64,000 bases of DNA from Priestia endophytica DSM 13796. Lineage in GTDB: Bacteria > Bacillota > Bacilli > Bacillales > Bacillaceae_H. The stretch is from contig NZ_FOXX01000003.1 in assembly GCF_900115845.1 (NCBI RefSeq), forward strand, positions 138,124 to 202,123. Direction: 5' to 3'. Each line of letters begins with the position of its first letter. Positions within the stretch are counted from its first letter, which is position 1. The notes under the pieces were generated by a model, which searched no databases, had not been told where the DNA came from, and saw nothing but the letters and a program-made list of their open reading frames with translations. A program made the translations under genes and the position numbers. This document shows positions 1 through 8,059 of the stretch, piece after piece.

Positions 1-34
1 TTACCCCCTCATTTGACTTCTCGGAATAACAGTT

Positions 35-82
35 CATTATTGAACTTAATGAGTTCAATAATGCCTAAGCTTTTCACTTAGG
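35..82. repeat. Two tandem hairpins
   Basis: Positions 35-46 and 52-63 form a perfect 12-bp inverted repeat (CATTATTGAACT / AGTTCAATAATG) with a 5-base loop. Directly after it, 64-69 and 77-82 form a 6-bp repeat (CCTAAG / CTTAGG). No U-run follows on either strand, so they are not obvious terminators. The rest of 1-225 holds no reading frame I can support. Confidence 0.5.
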
Positions 83-239
83 AACGTGTCGCACCATCTT
101 TTGGATCTGTCAGCAACATTCAATCATCTGCTACACCCTCTAATAGCTTCACCGTTTGATGAAGCAGCCCTTATGTCACTTCTCACCTGAAAGAGGAAAT
201 TCCCATTATGCAACTTAAAAATCAAAAGGGGGGACGATA

Positions 240-408
240 GTGAATAACTGGACTTTTTTTACTGCTTCTATTTATAGGGATTTCGATTGTGAGCAGCTTC
301 TTCATTGAAAATAATGGAGTTTCAGAGATTATTAGGGTCATATGTTTTCTTGCCGTTCTTCTTACACTACTTTTATCTAGAAGAAAAGTTAACCATTCTG
401 AAGAGTAG
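240..408 (+). pseudogene. Small two-helix membrane protein, frameshifted
   Basis: A strong ribosome site (AAGGGGGG, 226-233) precedes a GTG at 240, but that frame soon stops. Removing one T from the 7-T run at 254-260 opens a frame of about 55 codons to TAG at 406. It would encode two hydrophobic segments (about residues 5-20 and 32-48) joined by a short polar loop, with a basic and acidic tail ending RRKVNHSEE. The family is not recognised. The break is either a real homopolymer slip or a sequencing error; the preserved downstream frame favours a recent event. Confidence 0.4.
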
Positions 409-539
409 TAAAGCAAGAAGTTTCCTGCTCTTCTACTCCTCATCTTTAAAAAGTAAAGCTTTCCTATTGATCAAAATAAAATCACTAAAAACAGTTTAAC
501 AACTTCTTGAAGAAGAACTACAGTCACCTTTACACGTTC

Positions 540-1154
540 TCAATGATATGGCAACATTCCCTTAGCAATTTGTGCTAATTCTTTTGTAAAAGTGCTTTTC
601 TCTTTTGATTGATTTATATGATGGTTAAGATGTATTGAAAGATCTTCTAATGTATTTTGTATATGCTGATTTCTCATTGCGTTAAAAACAGAGAAAGACG
701 GCAGAGCATCCATTCCACAATATTGAAATGTTTTATGAAGCGGAAAGAGCACATCATCAACACTTTTCCCTTCTAAAAAGGATGATTTTCGATTAAAAAC
801 AGCCTCATTAGCTCCCCATGTTGTTGAGAAAAGATACTGTTTTCCGGTCAAAAGACCACCATGCCCAAATTTCTTCGCTTTTTCGAAAAAGGCTCCTTCT
901 AAAAAAACAGTATCAATATATGTCTTAAAAAGACCTGGAACACTGAACCAATAAATAGGGGTTTGAACAATAACAGCGTCCATCCACTTAAATTTTTCTA
1001 TTTCCTTTTCTACACAATATCCTTCAGTAACAACGGTCTTCTCGATTTCAAAGTTTTTCAAGACAACTTCCATATGCTTAAAAAAATTTTGATTCAATTT
1101 TCCTTGCGCTTTTTTAAAAGGCTCATGTCCATTAATAAGTAGAATCTTTTTCAT
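540..1154 (-). CDS. MdaB-family NADPH:quinone reductase
   Basis: Predicted soluble flavoprotein of 204 residues with the flavodoxin-2 fold. The N-terminus MKKILLINGHEPF carries the FMN phosphate-binding loop. Residues about 67-75 (PIYWFSVPG) and the K-FGHGGLLTGK segment near 95-107 match the MdaB group more than the MdaB-unrelated Kef-associated quinone reductases. Such enzymes reduce quinones by two electrons using NAD(P)H and protect against redox-cycling compounds. It is transcribed away from a LysR regulator across a 110-bp gap with a candidate operator, so that regulator probably controls it (inference). Length is normal for the family. Confidence 0.75.
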   Translation of the reverse strand: MKKILLINGHEPFKKAQGKLNQNFFKHMEVVLKNFEIEKTVVTEGYCVEKEIEKFKWMDAVIVQTPIYWFSVPGLFKTYIDTVFLEGAFFEKAKKFGHGGLLTGKQYLFSTTWGANEAVFNRKSSFLEGKSVDDVLFPLHKTFQYCGMDALPSFSVFNAMRNQHIQNTLEDLSIHLNHHINQSKEKSTFTKELAQIAKGMLPYH

Positions 1155-1222
1155 TTTTCATCCTCCCTTTTTCTCTTACTATAAGACTACAAGAAAGGTT
1201 ATAATCGTTACAGATGATAGTT

Positions 1223-1248
1223 TCGATAACAACAATCGCTTTTATCGA
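1223..1248. promoter_or_regulatory. Candidate LysR operator
   Basis: TCGATAA (1223-1229) and TTATCGA (1242-1248) are a perfect inverted repeat with a 12-base spacer and contain a T-N11-A core typical of LysR binding sites. It sits just before the ribosome site of the LysR gene, in the divergent gap to mdaB. Confidence 0.45.
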
Positions 1249-1264
1249 TTAAGGAGGAGAAAAA

Positions 1265-2167
1265 ATGGAGTTGAAACAGCTTTATACTTTTTTAATGGCT
1301 AGTGAAACGCTAAATTTCACAAAAACAGCTCAAATGCTAAACTATGCTCAGTCTAGTGTTACCGCTCAGATTAAAGCACTTGAACGAGAGTTCGAAACTC
1401 CGCTGTTTGACCGACTTGGAAAAAGATTGATTTTGACTGAAGGAGGTCATAAATTTAGAAGTTATGCAAAAAGCATCGTAAATTTGAGTGAAGAAGCAAA
1501 GAAAACGATTAGCAATAGTCAAGAAACAATGACAATTAAGATTGGCGCACAAGAAAGTCAGTGTACATACCGCTTGCCACATCTTTTGAAAGAATTCAAA
1601 CAAAAGTACCCACTTGTTCGCCTTGTATTTAAGCCGGCCCATTCTGACAAAAAGGCAGCCCAAGATTTAAAAGAAGGAACGCTTGATGTTGCCTTTATCA
1701 CAGATCGTGAGGAAGAGCACCCCAATATTCAAACAGAAACACTTTTAGAAGAAAAGCTTTTACTTGTTACATCTCCTGAACATCCTTTAAGTAAAGCTTC
1801 TATTATTGAAACGTCAGATTTACAAAATGAAACACTACTTTTAACAGAGAGCGGATGCTCTTATCGCACGCTTTTCGAAAAAGAGCTTTTACTATACGGA
1901 GTTTCTCTTACGAATGCCATCGAATTTTTAAGCATTGAAGCGATTAAAAAATGTGCAGCTGCCAACCTTGGCATCGCTCTTCTTCCCGAAATGACGGTAA
2001 GGCGAGAAATAGAAAATGGAGACTTACAATCTCTTTCTTGGAACGCTTCTCTTCCACCGCTTATCACAAAAATGGCTTTTCATGAAAACAAATGGCTTTC
2101 TCCTATTTTGCATGATTTTAGAAATATGACAACTGATTATTTTCAGCGAAAAGAAAACTTTTGCTAA
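1265..2167 (+). CDS. LysR-family transcriptional regulator
   Basis: Standard 300-residue LysR protein. Residues 1-60 are the winged helix-turn-helix (MELKQLYTFLMASETLNFTK, then a typical SSVTAQIKALE recognition region). Residues about 88-290 form the periplasmic-binding-like effector domain. The start has a clear AAGGAGGAG site 5-10 bases upstream. The effector is unknown. The divergent MdaB quinone reductase is the likely target, which would fit sensing of quinones or electrophiles, but this is inferred from position only. Confidence 0.85.
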   Translation: MELKQLYTFLMASETLNFTKTAQMLNYAQSSVTAQIKALEREFETPLFDRLGKRLILTEGGHKFRSYAKSIVNLSEEAKKTISNSQETMTIKIGAQESQCTYRLPHLLKEFKQKYPLVRLVFKPAHSDKKAAQDLKEGTLDVAFITDREEEHPNIQTETLLEEKLLLVTSPEHPLSKASIIETSDLQNETLLLTESGCSYRTLFEKELLLYGVSLTNAIEFLSIEAIKKCAAANLGIALLPEMTVRREIENGDLQSLSWNASLPPLITKMAFHENKWLSPILHDFRNMTTDYFQRKENFC

Positions 2168-2180
2168 AACCATGCTCAAA

Positions 2181-2217
2181 AAAACCCTTCCGTTCTATGA
2201 AAGAACGGAAGGGTTTT
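2181..2217. terminator. Bidirectional terminator
   Basis: Perfect 16-bp stem AAAACCCTTCCGTTCT / AGAACGGAAGGGTTTT with a 5-base loop, between the convergent LysR gene and serA. Confidence 0.85.
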
Positions 2218-2229
2218 AATAAATGTGTA

Positions 2230-3429
2230 TTAGATAATACGTGTTGTTACAATTCCACCAATTTCTCTAATTTTCGCTTCAAGACCTGGAATGATTTCAT
2301 CACTCACATCACCTTCAATATCGATCATTGTGTACGCATAGTCGCCTCTGCTGCGGTTCACCATGTCGGCAATGTTTAAATTATAGCTAGAAATAGCATT
2401 CGTAATCTGACCAACCATGTTTGGTACGTTTTTATGGAATGCTGTAACACGATTTTTTCCTGTGTAAGGAATGTAAGCATTTGGGAAGTTTACTGAGTTT
2501 TTAATATTTCCTGTTTCAAGAAAGTCTTTCACTTGATGTGCTGCCATTCTTGCGCAGTTTTCTTCTGATTCTTTTGTTGAAGCACCAAGGTGTGGAATCG
2601 GAATAACGTTGTTCATTTTTAACACATTTTCATTCGGGAAGTCAGTAATATATTTTCCAACTGTTCCACTTTCAAGAGCTAATCTCATATCATCTTCATT
2701 TACTAGCTCACCACGTGAGAAGTTTAGAATATGAACGCCTTCTTTCATAATGCTAAATGTTTCTTTATTAAACATTCCTTTTGTCTTATCTGTAAGCGGA
2801 ACATGAACTGTAATGTAATCAGAGTTTGCAAAAAGCTCTTCAATTGTCATTGCACGCTGTACGTTACGAGATAAGTTCCATGCTGTGTTAACAGAGATAA
2901 ATGGATCGAAGCCAATAACATCCATATCTAAATCAAGAGCATCATTTGCTACAAGCGCTCCAATAGCACCTAAACCAATAATCCCTAATGTTTTTCCTTT
3001 CGCTTCTTTTCCAACAAACTGCTTCTTACCTGCTTCAACAAGCTTTGGAATCTTTTCACCCTCTTCTTCCAACGTTCTCGTCCATCTAATTCCATCAAAT
3101 AGATTACGAGATGAAGCCATTAAAGAAGTTAGAACAAGTTCTTTAACTGCATTAGCATTTGCTCCAGGCGTATTGAAAACAACAATACCGTTTTCCGTAC
3201 ATTTATCAACTGGGATGTTGTTTACACCAGCTCCAGCGCGCGCAATTGCTTTTACGTTGTTTCCAAGTTCCATCTCATGCATGTTAAAGCTGCGAAGAAC
3301 ATATGCATCTGGATTTTCACTTTCATCATCAACTTTGAAATTTGGTTGATTGAATACATTTAGGCCTGTTTGAGCAATTGCATTTAAAGTTTTAATCGTT
3401 TTTACTGTTTCTAAGATCGTTGTGGTCAT
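2230..3429 (-). CDS. serA: D-3-phosphoglycerate dehydrogenase (short form)
   Basis: 399 residues; first step of serine synthesis from 3-phosphoglycerate. The NAD-binding Rossmann motif GLGAIG is at about 152-157, followed by the acidic D of IGFDP. The catalytic Arg lies in NFSRGELV, the Glu near ALESGTVG, and the His in IPHLGAST. Residues about 325-399 form a C-terminal ACT domain, the usual serine-sensing regulatory module. This is the short, single-ACT architecture, not the roughly 525-residue form with an extra ASB domain known from B. subtilis. It starts at ATG 3429 behind a GAGGAG site. A ZTP riboswitch lies in its leader, so transcription should rise when 10-formyl-THF is short. Confidence 0.88.
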   Translation of the reverse strand: MTTTILETVKTIKTLNAIAQTGLNVFNQPNFKVDDESENPDAYVLRSFNMHEMELGNNVKAIARAGAGVNNIPVDKCTENGIVVFNTPGANANAVKELVLTSLMASSRNLFDGIRWTRTLEEEGEKIPKLVEAGKKQFVGKEAKGKTLGIIGLGAIGALVANDALDLDMDVIGFDPFISVNTAWNLSRNVQRAMTIEELFANSDYITVHVPLTDKTKGMFNKETFSIMKEGVHILNFSRGELVNEDDMRLALESGTVGKYITDFPNENVLKMNNVIPIPHLGASTKESEENCARMAAHQVKDFLETGNIKNSVNFPNAYIPYTGKNRVTAFHKNVPNMVGQITNAISSYNLNIADMVNRSRGDYAYTMIDIEGDVSDEIIPGLEAKIREIGGIVTTRII

Positions 3430-3589
3430 TGTATTGGCTCCTCTTTTTTCGTAATAGTTGTTTACGAATTCTTAATAAAATAAAAATTAAAAATAATATG
3501 GCTATTTCATCTTTTTACAATCTGTAACTTTATCATAATAGAGTTTTTATATAGTAGCAACTGCCTTTATCAGCCTCCTATAATAGAAA

Positions 3590-3690
3590 GAGGCAAGGGA
3601 AATAAACTCCCTTACCTCTGCCCAGGCGAACGGCTACGACACTGCATGCTCCCTCACGGTAATCCGCGTTTCGCCAGTCACATACAGCCT
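3590..3690 (-). promoter_or_regulatory. ZTP (pfl) riboswitch with terminator
   Basis: Read on the minus strand, the leader of serA contains the two halves of the ZTP/ZMP aptamer: GTGACTGGCGA (3681-3671) and CCGTTCGCCTGGGC (3633-3620), with AGGGAGC between. Both are the conserved pfl signatures. Immediately downstream a stem GAGGTAAGGGA / TCCCTTGCCTC (3618-3590) forms a terminator-like expression platform. In known cases ligand binding prevents termination. Serine supplies one-carbon units, so control of serA by ZTP makes sense. Confidence 0.88.
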
Positions 3691-3703
3691 TTTGAATGAT
3701 TTT

Positions 3704-3732
3704 ACTTTACCAAATTGTTCAGTGATTTTCAA
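3704..3732 (-). promoter_or_regulatory. Probable sigma-A promoter of serA
   Basis: TTGAAA (3732-3727), 17-base spacer, TAAAGT (3709-3704). The predicted start falls near 3697, just before the ZTP aptamer. Confidence 0.5.
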
Positions 3733-3807
3733 TAACTGTTGTGAAATTTTTATAATTTCTTTAAATTATCAATATTTTCTTTCTAAATTAGCCTCTATTT
3801 TATGCTT

Positions 3808-4443
3808 CTAACCTATTTTCCAAAATGGTTTTGCCATATTTTTCCGATCAATATCTAATACATGGGGAGTATCTACGTGCTTTTTTAATTTATGAATTAA
3901 AGTTTGAGAACCTTTTTTCATCGCTAACTTTCTTTCATCTTCATAAAGAGGAACAAGCTGATAAAAATTCACCATTTTGCCGTTCTTTTCAAAAACACGA
4001 AGCCCTTCCTTTTCTGGTCGCATTACAAGCAAGCTTGAAAGCTCTGTATTACGAGCAAAAGGAATAGGTGGTTCCTCATTTGGAATGATCACTCCTTCAT
4101 CAATCCATCCTTCGAAAAGGTGTGGCAAGTGAGCAGTTTGTCGTAAGAATCCAAGTGGCCAATAGTTCTCTGGTTTTACAAGCTCCTCTTTTGTAATTGG
4201 CCATGTAGAAGGAAGACAGATCATCAGTTCAGCAAACTGAAGCTCATCATCTACTCTTTCTCCTTTCATTGGTAAATCACTCATTCCTGTTGTAACAAGA
4301 GTTGTACATTCTCTTTTTTCAGTTGGCTTAATAATATGTAGGTTCACTGTGACATCGCTTCCAGGAACGATCTCTCCAAGCGATCCATCAATTTCCCCAA
4401 CGTGTTTTTCTATATGCGAAAGCAACTCTTCATGCTTTATCAT
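3808..4443 (-). CDS. Suppressor-of-fused (SUFU) domain protein
   Basis: 211 residues with no signal peptide or membrane segment. The pattern (TLVTTGMSDLPMK near 49-61, ELMICLPSTWPI near 71-82, ENYWPLGFLRQTAHLPH near 91-107) matches the bacterial SUFU-like family (PF05076). That domain is named after a eukaryotic Hedgehog-pathway protein. Bacterial members are mostly of unknown role; some sit in toxin-immunity loci, but no toxin gene is adjacent here. A GGAGGAG lies about 12 bases before the start, with GAGG nearer. Monocistronic as far as can be seen. Confidence 0.7.
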   Translation of the reverse strand: MIKHEELLSHIEKHVGEIDGSLGEIVPGSDVTVNLHIIKPTEKRECTTLVTTGMSDLPMKGERVDDELQFAELMICLPSTWPITKEELVKPENYWPLGFLRQTAHLPHLFEGWIDEGVIIPNEEPPIPFARNTELSSLLVMRPEKEGLRVFEKNGKMVNFYQLVPLYEDERKLAMKKGSQTLIHKLKKHVDTPHVLDIDRKNMAKPFWKIG

Positions 4444-4862
4444 GCCTCATCAACTCCTCCGAAAGTACAGCCTATAAAAGCATTTTCTTTTTCTATGCTT
4501 TTACTTTTAATCACTTATTTTCCGCTTCTCTATTCCCGTTCATTTTTATCTACTTTTTTATTTTATCGCAATTCCGAATACAATAAATCCTTTCTGGCAT
4601 ATTTTATGGAAAATGAATACATTCTCACAGGTCTAAAGAGGGGAATATATATAAGAAAAACTAAATATAGCTTATTCATACTTGATAAGAAAAGCATTTA
4701 CTTAGCGTATATATACCCCTATTAGTAAAGGAATAAAAGAGAAAATCAAGTGAATTATAGTCATTACATAACCTTTTAGATATTATTTACCACTAGAAAA
4801 TTGAAGTTTATTTTATAAGCTATTATAAAGTATTACCCTCTATAATTTCTGTAAATTTCCGA
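4444..4862. other. AT-rich gap without a supported gene
   Basis: No convincing coding region. The one notable structure is a long imperfect inverted repeat: AGGGGAATATATAT near 4635 against GTATATATACCCCT near 4710-4723, enclosing about 60 bases. It could be a hairpin or a relic; function unknown. Confidence 0.3.
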
Positions 4863-5315
4863 TTACAAAAAGATAACAAATTTCCCTGTTAAACGAAATC
4901 CAACCTCTGCAATAAGAGTTGAAAGTACAAATGTACCTGTATAAACAACAATTGAAATAACACCAATTCGACAGCTTAATTTTCTAAACTCTTTTAAATC
5001 TTTTCCAAATGATAAACCAGCATAAGCAAGAATTGGAGTAGCAATAGCCATAAAATTAATTTTCTCTGTTTGTTCTACAATAAAATCATTCCCCGGACAA
5101 ATTGGTGAAGAGACAAACAAAGCAAGAAGAGAAACACATATAACAACAGGAATTTTGAACGGGATAATTTTATCTATAATAAATCCTAAAATCGTAAATT
5201 TGGTAGAGCCTTGTGGAGAAGAACAGCCTCCAGCACGTGAACGACCACGAAAAATATTCCGTTTTTGTTTCTCACCCTCGGACGGAAAGTAAACATGTAA
5301 ATAGACCGTTTTCAA
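4863..5315 (-). CDS. Membrane protein, possibly truncated or rearranged
   Basis: About 150 residues. The C-terminal two thirds contain three hydrophobic segments (about 40-70, 85-105, 115-140) and a conserved-looking stretch NFMAIATPILAYAGLSFGKD, as in small uncharacterised membrane proteins of Firmicutes. The first 30-35 residues are very different: polar, basic and Ser/Gly-rich (FRGRSRAGGCSSPQGS), with no membrane character and no good ribosome site. This suggests that the real N-terminus was lost and foreign sequence joined. It lies beside a broken DUF3231 gene, so the whole patch may be decaying. Confidence 0.35.
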   Translation of the reverse strand: MKTVYLHVYFPSEGEKQKRNIFRGRSRAGGCSSPQGSTKFTILGFIIDKIIPFKIPVVICVSLLALFVSSPICPGNDFIVEQTEKINFMAIATPILAYAGLSFGKDLKEFRKLSCRIGVISIVVYTGTFVLSTLIAEVGFRLTGKFVIFL

Positions 5316-5352
5316 GAATCGTCCTTACTTTTTCAACCAAATAGACGTTAAC

Positions 5353-5394
5353 ATTAACAAACCTTGTACTTTTTAAAGCACAAGGTTTGTTAAT
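5353..5394 (-). terminator. Terminator of the DUF3231 relic
   Basis: 15-bp stem ATTAACAAACCTTGT / ACAAGGTTTGTTAAT (5353-5367, 5380-5394) just downstream of the broken gene at 5404. Confidence 0.6.
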
Positions 5395-5403
5395 ATTATT
5401 TCT

Positions 5404-6236
5404 TCAAAATTTGAGCCGGTTCTTCCATCCATGTTTGGTCATAATTTTTGCTCCTTCATGGGCATATTGGAAAATATCTTTCATAAAAACAGACAGTTTT
5501 CTAGGTAAATCATTTCTCAAACTAAAAGCCGTGCCAAGCGAATTCCCTCCTAGCGAAAAGCTACAAAAAAGACTTACACAATAAAGCATCAATTTATCTG
5601 AAAAAGGAAGAATTGTAGACGTTGTGACGTTCCCTCCTGCTATTCCTGGAACAGGGATGTTATCTTCTAAAAAGAAGTTTCCTAACTCTTTAATCATCCT
5701 TTTAGCAAGTTCTCCTCCTTTAGAAAAAAACTTTCCAACCTCTTTGTTTTCAGCACACTGAGCAAATCCAAAAATCATTTGCATTCCCATCATATTTGAT
5801 TCAATAGCATGATAGATATGAGCCATTTCTACAGTGTTTAACGGTCTTTTTCCTTTAATAGGGTTCAGTTCAGTACGCCTAAATAACTTGCATCCTTAAC
5901 AAATTCGACAGACTTTATAAGGTTAACAAAAGGTGACTTCTGAATGATCCCTCTCTCAATTAAATACTCTGTACAGAAATCAAAATATTTTTGAGTAACA
6001 ATCGATAATTCACGAAATATTTCTCTTAAATCTTTTCGATATGACAAGTTCAAAGTATGAATCCCTATACTAATTTCTTTAATTAATCGAACAAACATAA
6101 TATCAAATCCGTTGTCATATAGCTTAGGTGCTTCTTTATACACATCTTCAGCTGTGAAACCTATCTGAATAGGAATTCCTTCTTCTTGAAATATTCCTTC
6201 TATTTTCTCTATATATGGGTTAATTTCTTCATAATT
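5404..6236 (-). pseudogene. DUF3231-family protein, broken
   Basis: Two adjacent frames together cover most of a DUF3231 protein, a Bacillaceae family of about 330 residues made of two ferritin-like repeats. The upstream part reads through IPIQIGFTAEDV and SPFVNLIKSVEFVKDASYLG. A one-base shift near 5845-5866 moves the frame, and the rest follows with KRPLNTVEMAHI, IFGFAQCAENKEVGKFF and PFSDKLMLYCVSLF. The reading frame also closes upstream at 6237-6239, so the first 40-50 residues with the start are missing. With both a missing N-terminus and a frameshift this is a relic. The function of intact members is unknown. Confidence 0.75.
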
Positions 6237-6393
6237 TCAAATTTTATTTTCTTATATTTTAGCGATACTTTATAACAAGGCAGTTTTTATTATCGTTTGC
6301 CTCACAAGCTAAAACATACATTATAAAGGAAGCATTTTTCATCTTATTTTACATTTCTTCATAGCTTTTTCCCCAAAAAATAAAGCGCTTTTA

Positions 6394-6423
6394 TTGACTT
6401 ACTGTTGCGTTTTCTTTTATAAA
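6394..6423 (+). promoter_or_regulatory. Probable sigma-A promoter
   Basis: TTGACT (6394-6399), 18-base spacer, TATAAA (6418-6423), about 50 bases before the small membrane gene at 6474. Confidence 0.45.
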
Positions 6424-6473
6424 GCTCGGAGTTTTGATATGATGAGATTACATACATATGATGGAGGTCACCA

Positions 6474-6701
6474 GTGAAGATACTACGTTTTATGGTCGCG
6501 ATTATTGTTATCTGTTCTGCTCTTTACACACTTTTTTTTAACAATTCTACTTCCCTTTCTATTATGCAAGTTTCTTTATGTATCTTGATTTTTATTTCAG
6601 GTTTTATCGAGCTACAAAACAAAAGAAAAGGCTATGCCATTTTTATGTTCTTAGTTGGCCTTTTTCTTGTTATAACAACGATTTATATTTCTTACGGATG
6701 A
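6474..6701 (+). CDS. Small membrane protein, DUF3953-like
   Basis: 75 residues with three predicted membrane segments (about 3-20, 29-45, 53-72) and a conserved-looking GFIELQNKRKGYAIF loop that resembles the DUF3953 family of Bacillus. It starts at GTG 6474 behind a clear GGAGG at 6463-6467. It is a single gene with its own promoter and terminator. Role unknown. Confidence 0.65.
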   Translation: MKILRFMVAIIVICSALYTLFFNNSTSLSIMQVSLCILIFISGFIELQNKRKGYAIFMFLVGLFLVITTIYISYG

Positions 6702-6714
6702 ATTTTTGGGATGA

Positions 6715-6744
6715 AAGAACGGTATAATAACCGTTCTTTTTTTA
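6715..6744 (+). terminator. Intrinsic terminator
   Basis: AAGAACGGT / ACCGTTCTT stem followed by a run of T. Confidence 0.8.
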
Positions 6745-6820
6745 AGACCTTTTTTCTTCTATAAAGAGAATTGAATCATAAAATATTAAAAAAGATGTAT
6801 TGGGGATGGAGGAGACTTAT

Positions 6821-8047
6821 ATGCTTGTAGGCATTATCGGAGGTGGCATCGGAGGCCTTACGCTTGCTCAAGCTCTTCGCGAAGCAAATATTAATGTTAT
6901 TGTATTTGAACGTGATCAAAAGCCTACACAAACCGGTGGATATCGTTTGCACCTTCATAGAGATGCGTTGAATGCACTCCGTAAAGTTCTCCCTCAAAAA
7001 CTTATGGAGGCACTGCTGTCTAGCGGCACAGGCAAAGAGTCATTCACAAAGTTTTCTCTCTTGGATCATCACGGCAACACAAAGCTCTCTTTTCCTGTTG
7101 AAGAGGAAGAAGTACTTATGATTGGGAGAGTGCCACTTAGAACAATTTTAGCTTCAAATTTAGACCATATTATACACTGGAACACAGCATTCTCACACTA
7201 CGAAGAGAAAAAAGATCAGGTTGTTGTTCATTTTTCCAATCGTGAAAGTGTTGAAGTTGATGTATTAGTTGGAGCAGATGGTGTTCATTCAGCCGTTGCC
7301 AACCAGCTTCTTGGTAAAAAAAGTGCAAAAAGTGCTGATACAGCTGCTATTGCAGGGAAAGTTCCTTTAACACTTGAAGTAAAAAAACTCCTCCCTAATG
7401 ACATATTTCATGGGCCAGCCTTTGCGATAGGTCCAAAAGGAATTGGAATGTTTCTGACTGTTCACAACCAGTTGAAATCTACAGGAAACGAGCTAGCACA
7501 AAACGAATCTCCATATGTTGTTTGGTCTGTTGGTGCACCTTCATCTTTTTTTCATAACAAACTCTCTTCACAAGAACTTCAAAACGAAGCACTTTCCCTT
7601 ATTTCGAAATGGAATAACTGTTACCAAAAACTAGTTTCTCTCTCCCCTGCTCAAAATATTGCTTTTTTTCATTTTTACTTTCCAGCAGCACTTGAACCTT
7701 GGCGAAATTCGAAAGTAACTGTTATTGGTGATGCGATTCACCCAATGCCGCCTACAGGAGGTGTTGGCGCAAGTACAGCGATCATTGATGCAGTAAACTT
7801 AGCTCAAAATTTAGCAAACCGTGATCAAATCAGCTTAGCTCTTAAAGCTTATCAGTCTGAAATGCTCCATTATGCTCCACAAGCTGTAGATGAAGCACGT
7901 CCTCCACTTTTTTGGCAGCGGAGATTTGCTAATCCTGTTATTAGAACATTTGCCATGTCATGTTTTCTTCCCCTTGCTCACCAAAGCATGATGATAAAAG
8001 ACCGATTTAGAAGAAAAAAAACTAAAGAAAAAAAGGCTGCCAATTAG
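6821..8047 (+). CDS. FAD-dependent monooxygenase
   Basis: 408 residues, class A flavoprotein monooxygenase (PF01494). Residues 5-16 (GIIGGGIGGLTL) are the FAD dinucleotide-binding motif. DVLVGADGVHSAV near 145 is the DG fingerprint, and VIGDAIHPMPPTGGVGAST near 290-308 is the second FAD motif (GD). ATG 6821 is chosen over the TTG at 6800 because GGAGGAG (6808-6814) is spaced for it and the protein then begins right at the Rossmann strand. The substrate cannot be told; relatives hydroxylate aromatic or polyketide-type compounds. The C-terminus is strongly basic. Confidence 0.8.
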   Translation: MLVGIIGGGIGGLTLAQALREANINVIVFERDQKPTQTGGYRLHLHRDALNALRKVLPQKLMEALLSSGTGKESFTKFSLLDHHGNTKLSFPVEEEEVLMIGRVPLRTILASNLDHIIHWNTAFSHYEEKKDQVVVHFSNRESVEVDVLVGADGVHSAVANQLLGKKSAKSADTAAIAGKVPLTLEVKKLLPNDIFHGPAFAIGPKGIGMFLTVHNQLKSTGNELAQNESPYVVWSVGAPSSFFHNKLSSQELQNEALSLISKWNNCYQKLVSLSPAQNIAFFHFYFPAALEPWRNSKVTVIGDAIHPMPPTGGVGASTAIIDAVNLAQNLANRDQISLALKAYQSEMLHYAPQAVDEARPPLFWQRRFANPVIRTFAMSCFLPLAHQSMMIKDRFRRKKTKEKKAAN

Positions 8048-8058
8048 CAGCCTTTTTT
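8031..8058. terminator. Bidirectional terminator
   Basis: AAAAGGCTGC / GCAGCCTTTT stem with a 6-base loop between the convergent monooxygenase and cysI genes. Confidence 0.85.
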
Positions 8059-8059
8059 A

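Noticed and set aside
1-225. Possible coding remnant on the minus strand at the left edge
   Set aside because: Short pieces between several stops; no family could be recognised.
4402-4725. Plus-strand open frame of 107 codons opposite the SUFU gene start
   Set aside because: No ribosome site, antisense overlap with a real gene, and low-complexity hydrophobic content typical of AT-rich DNA.
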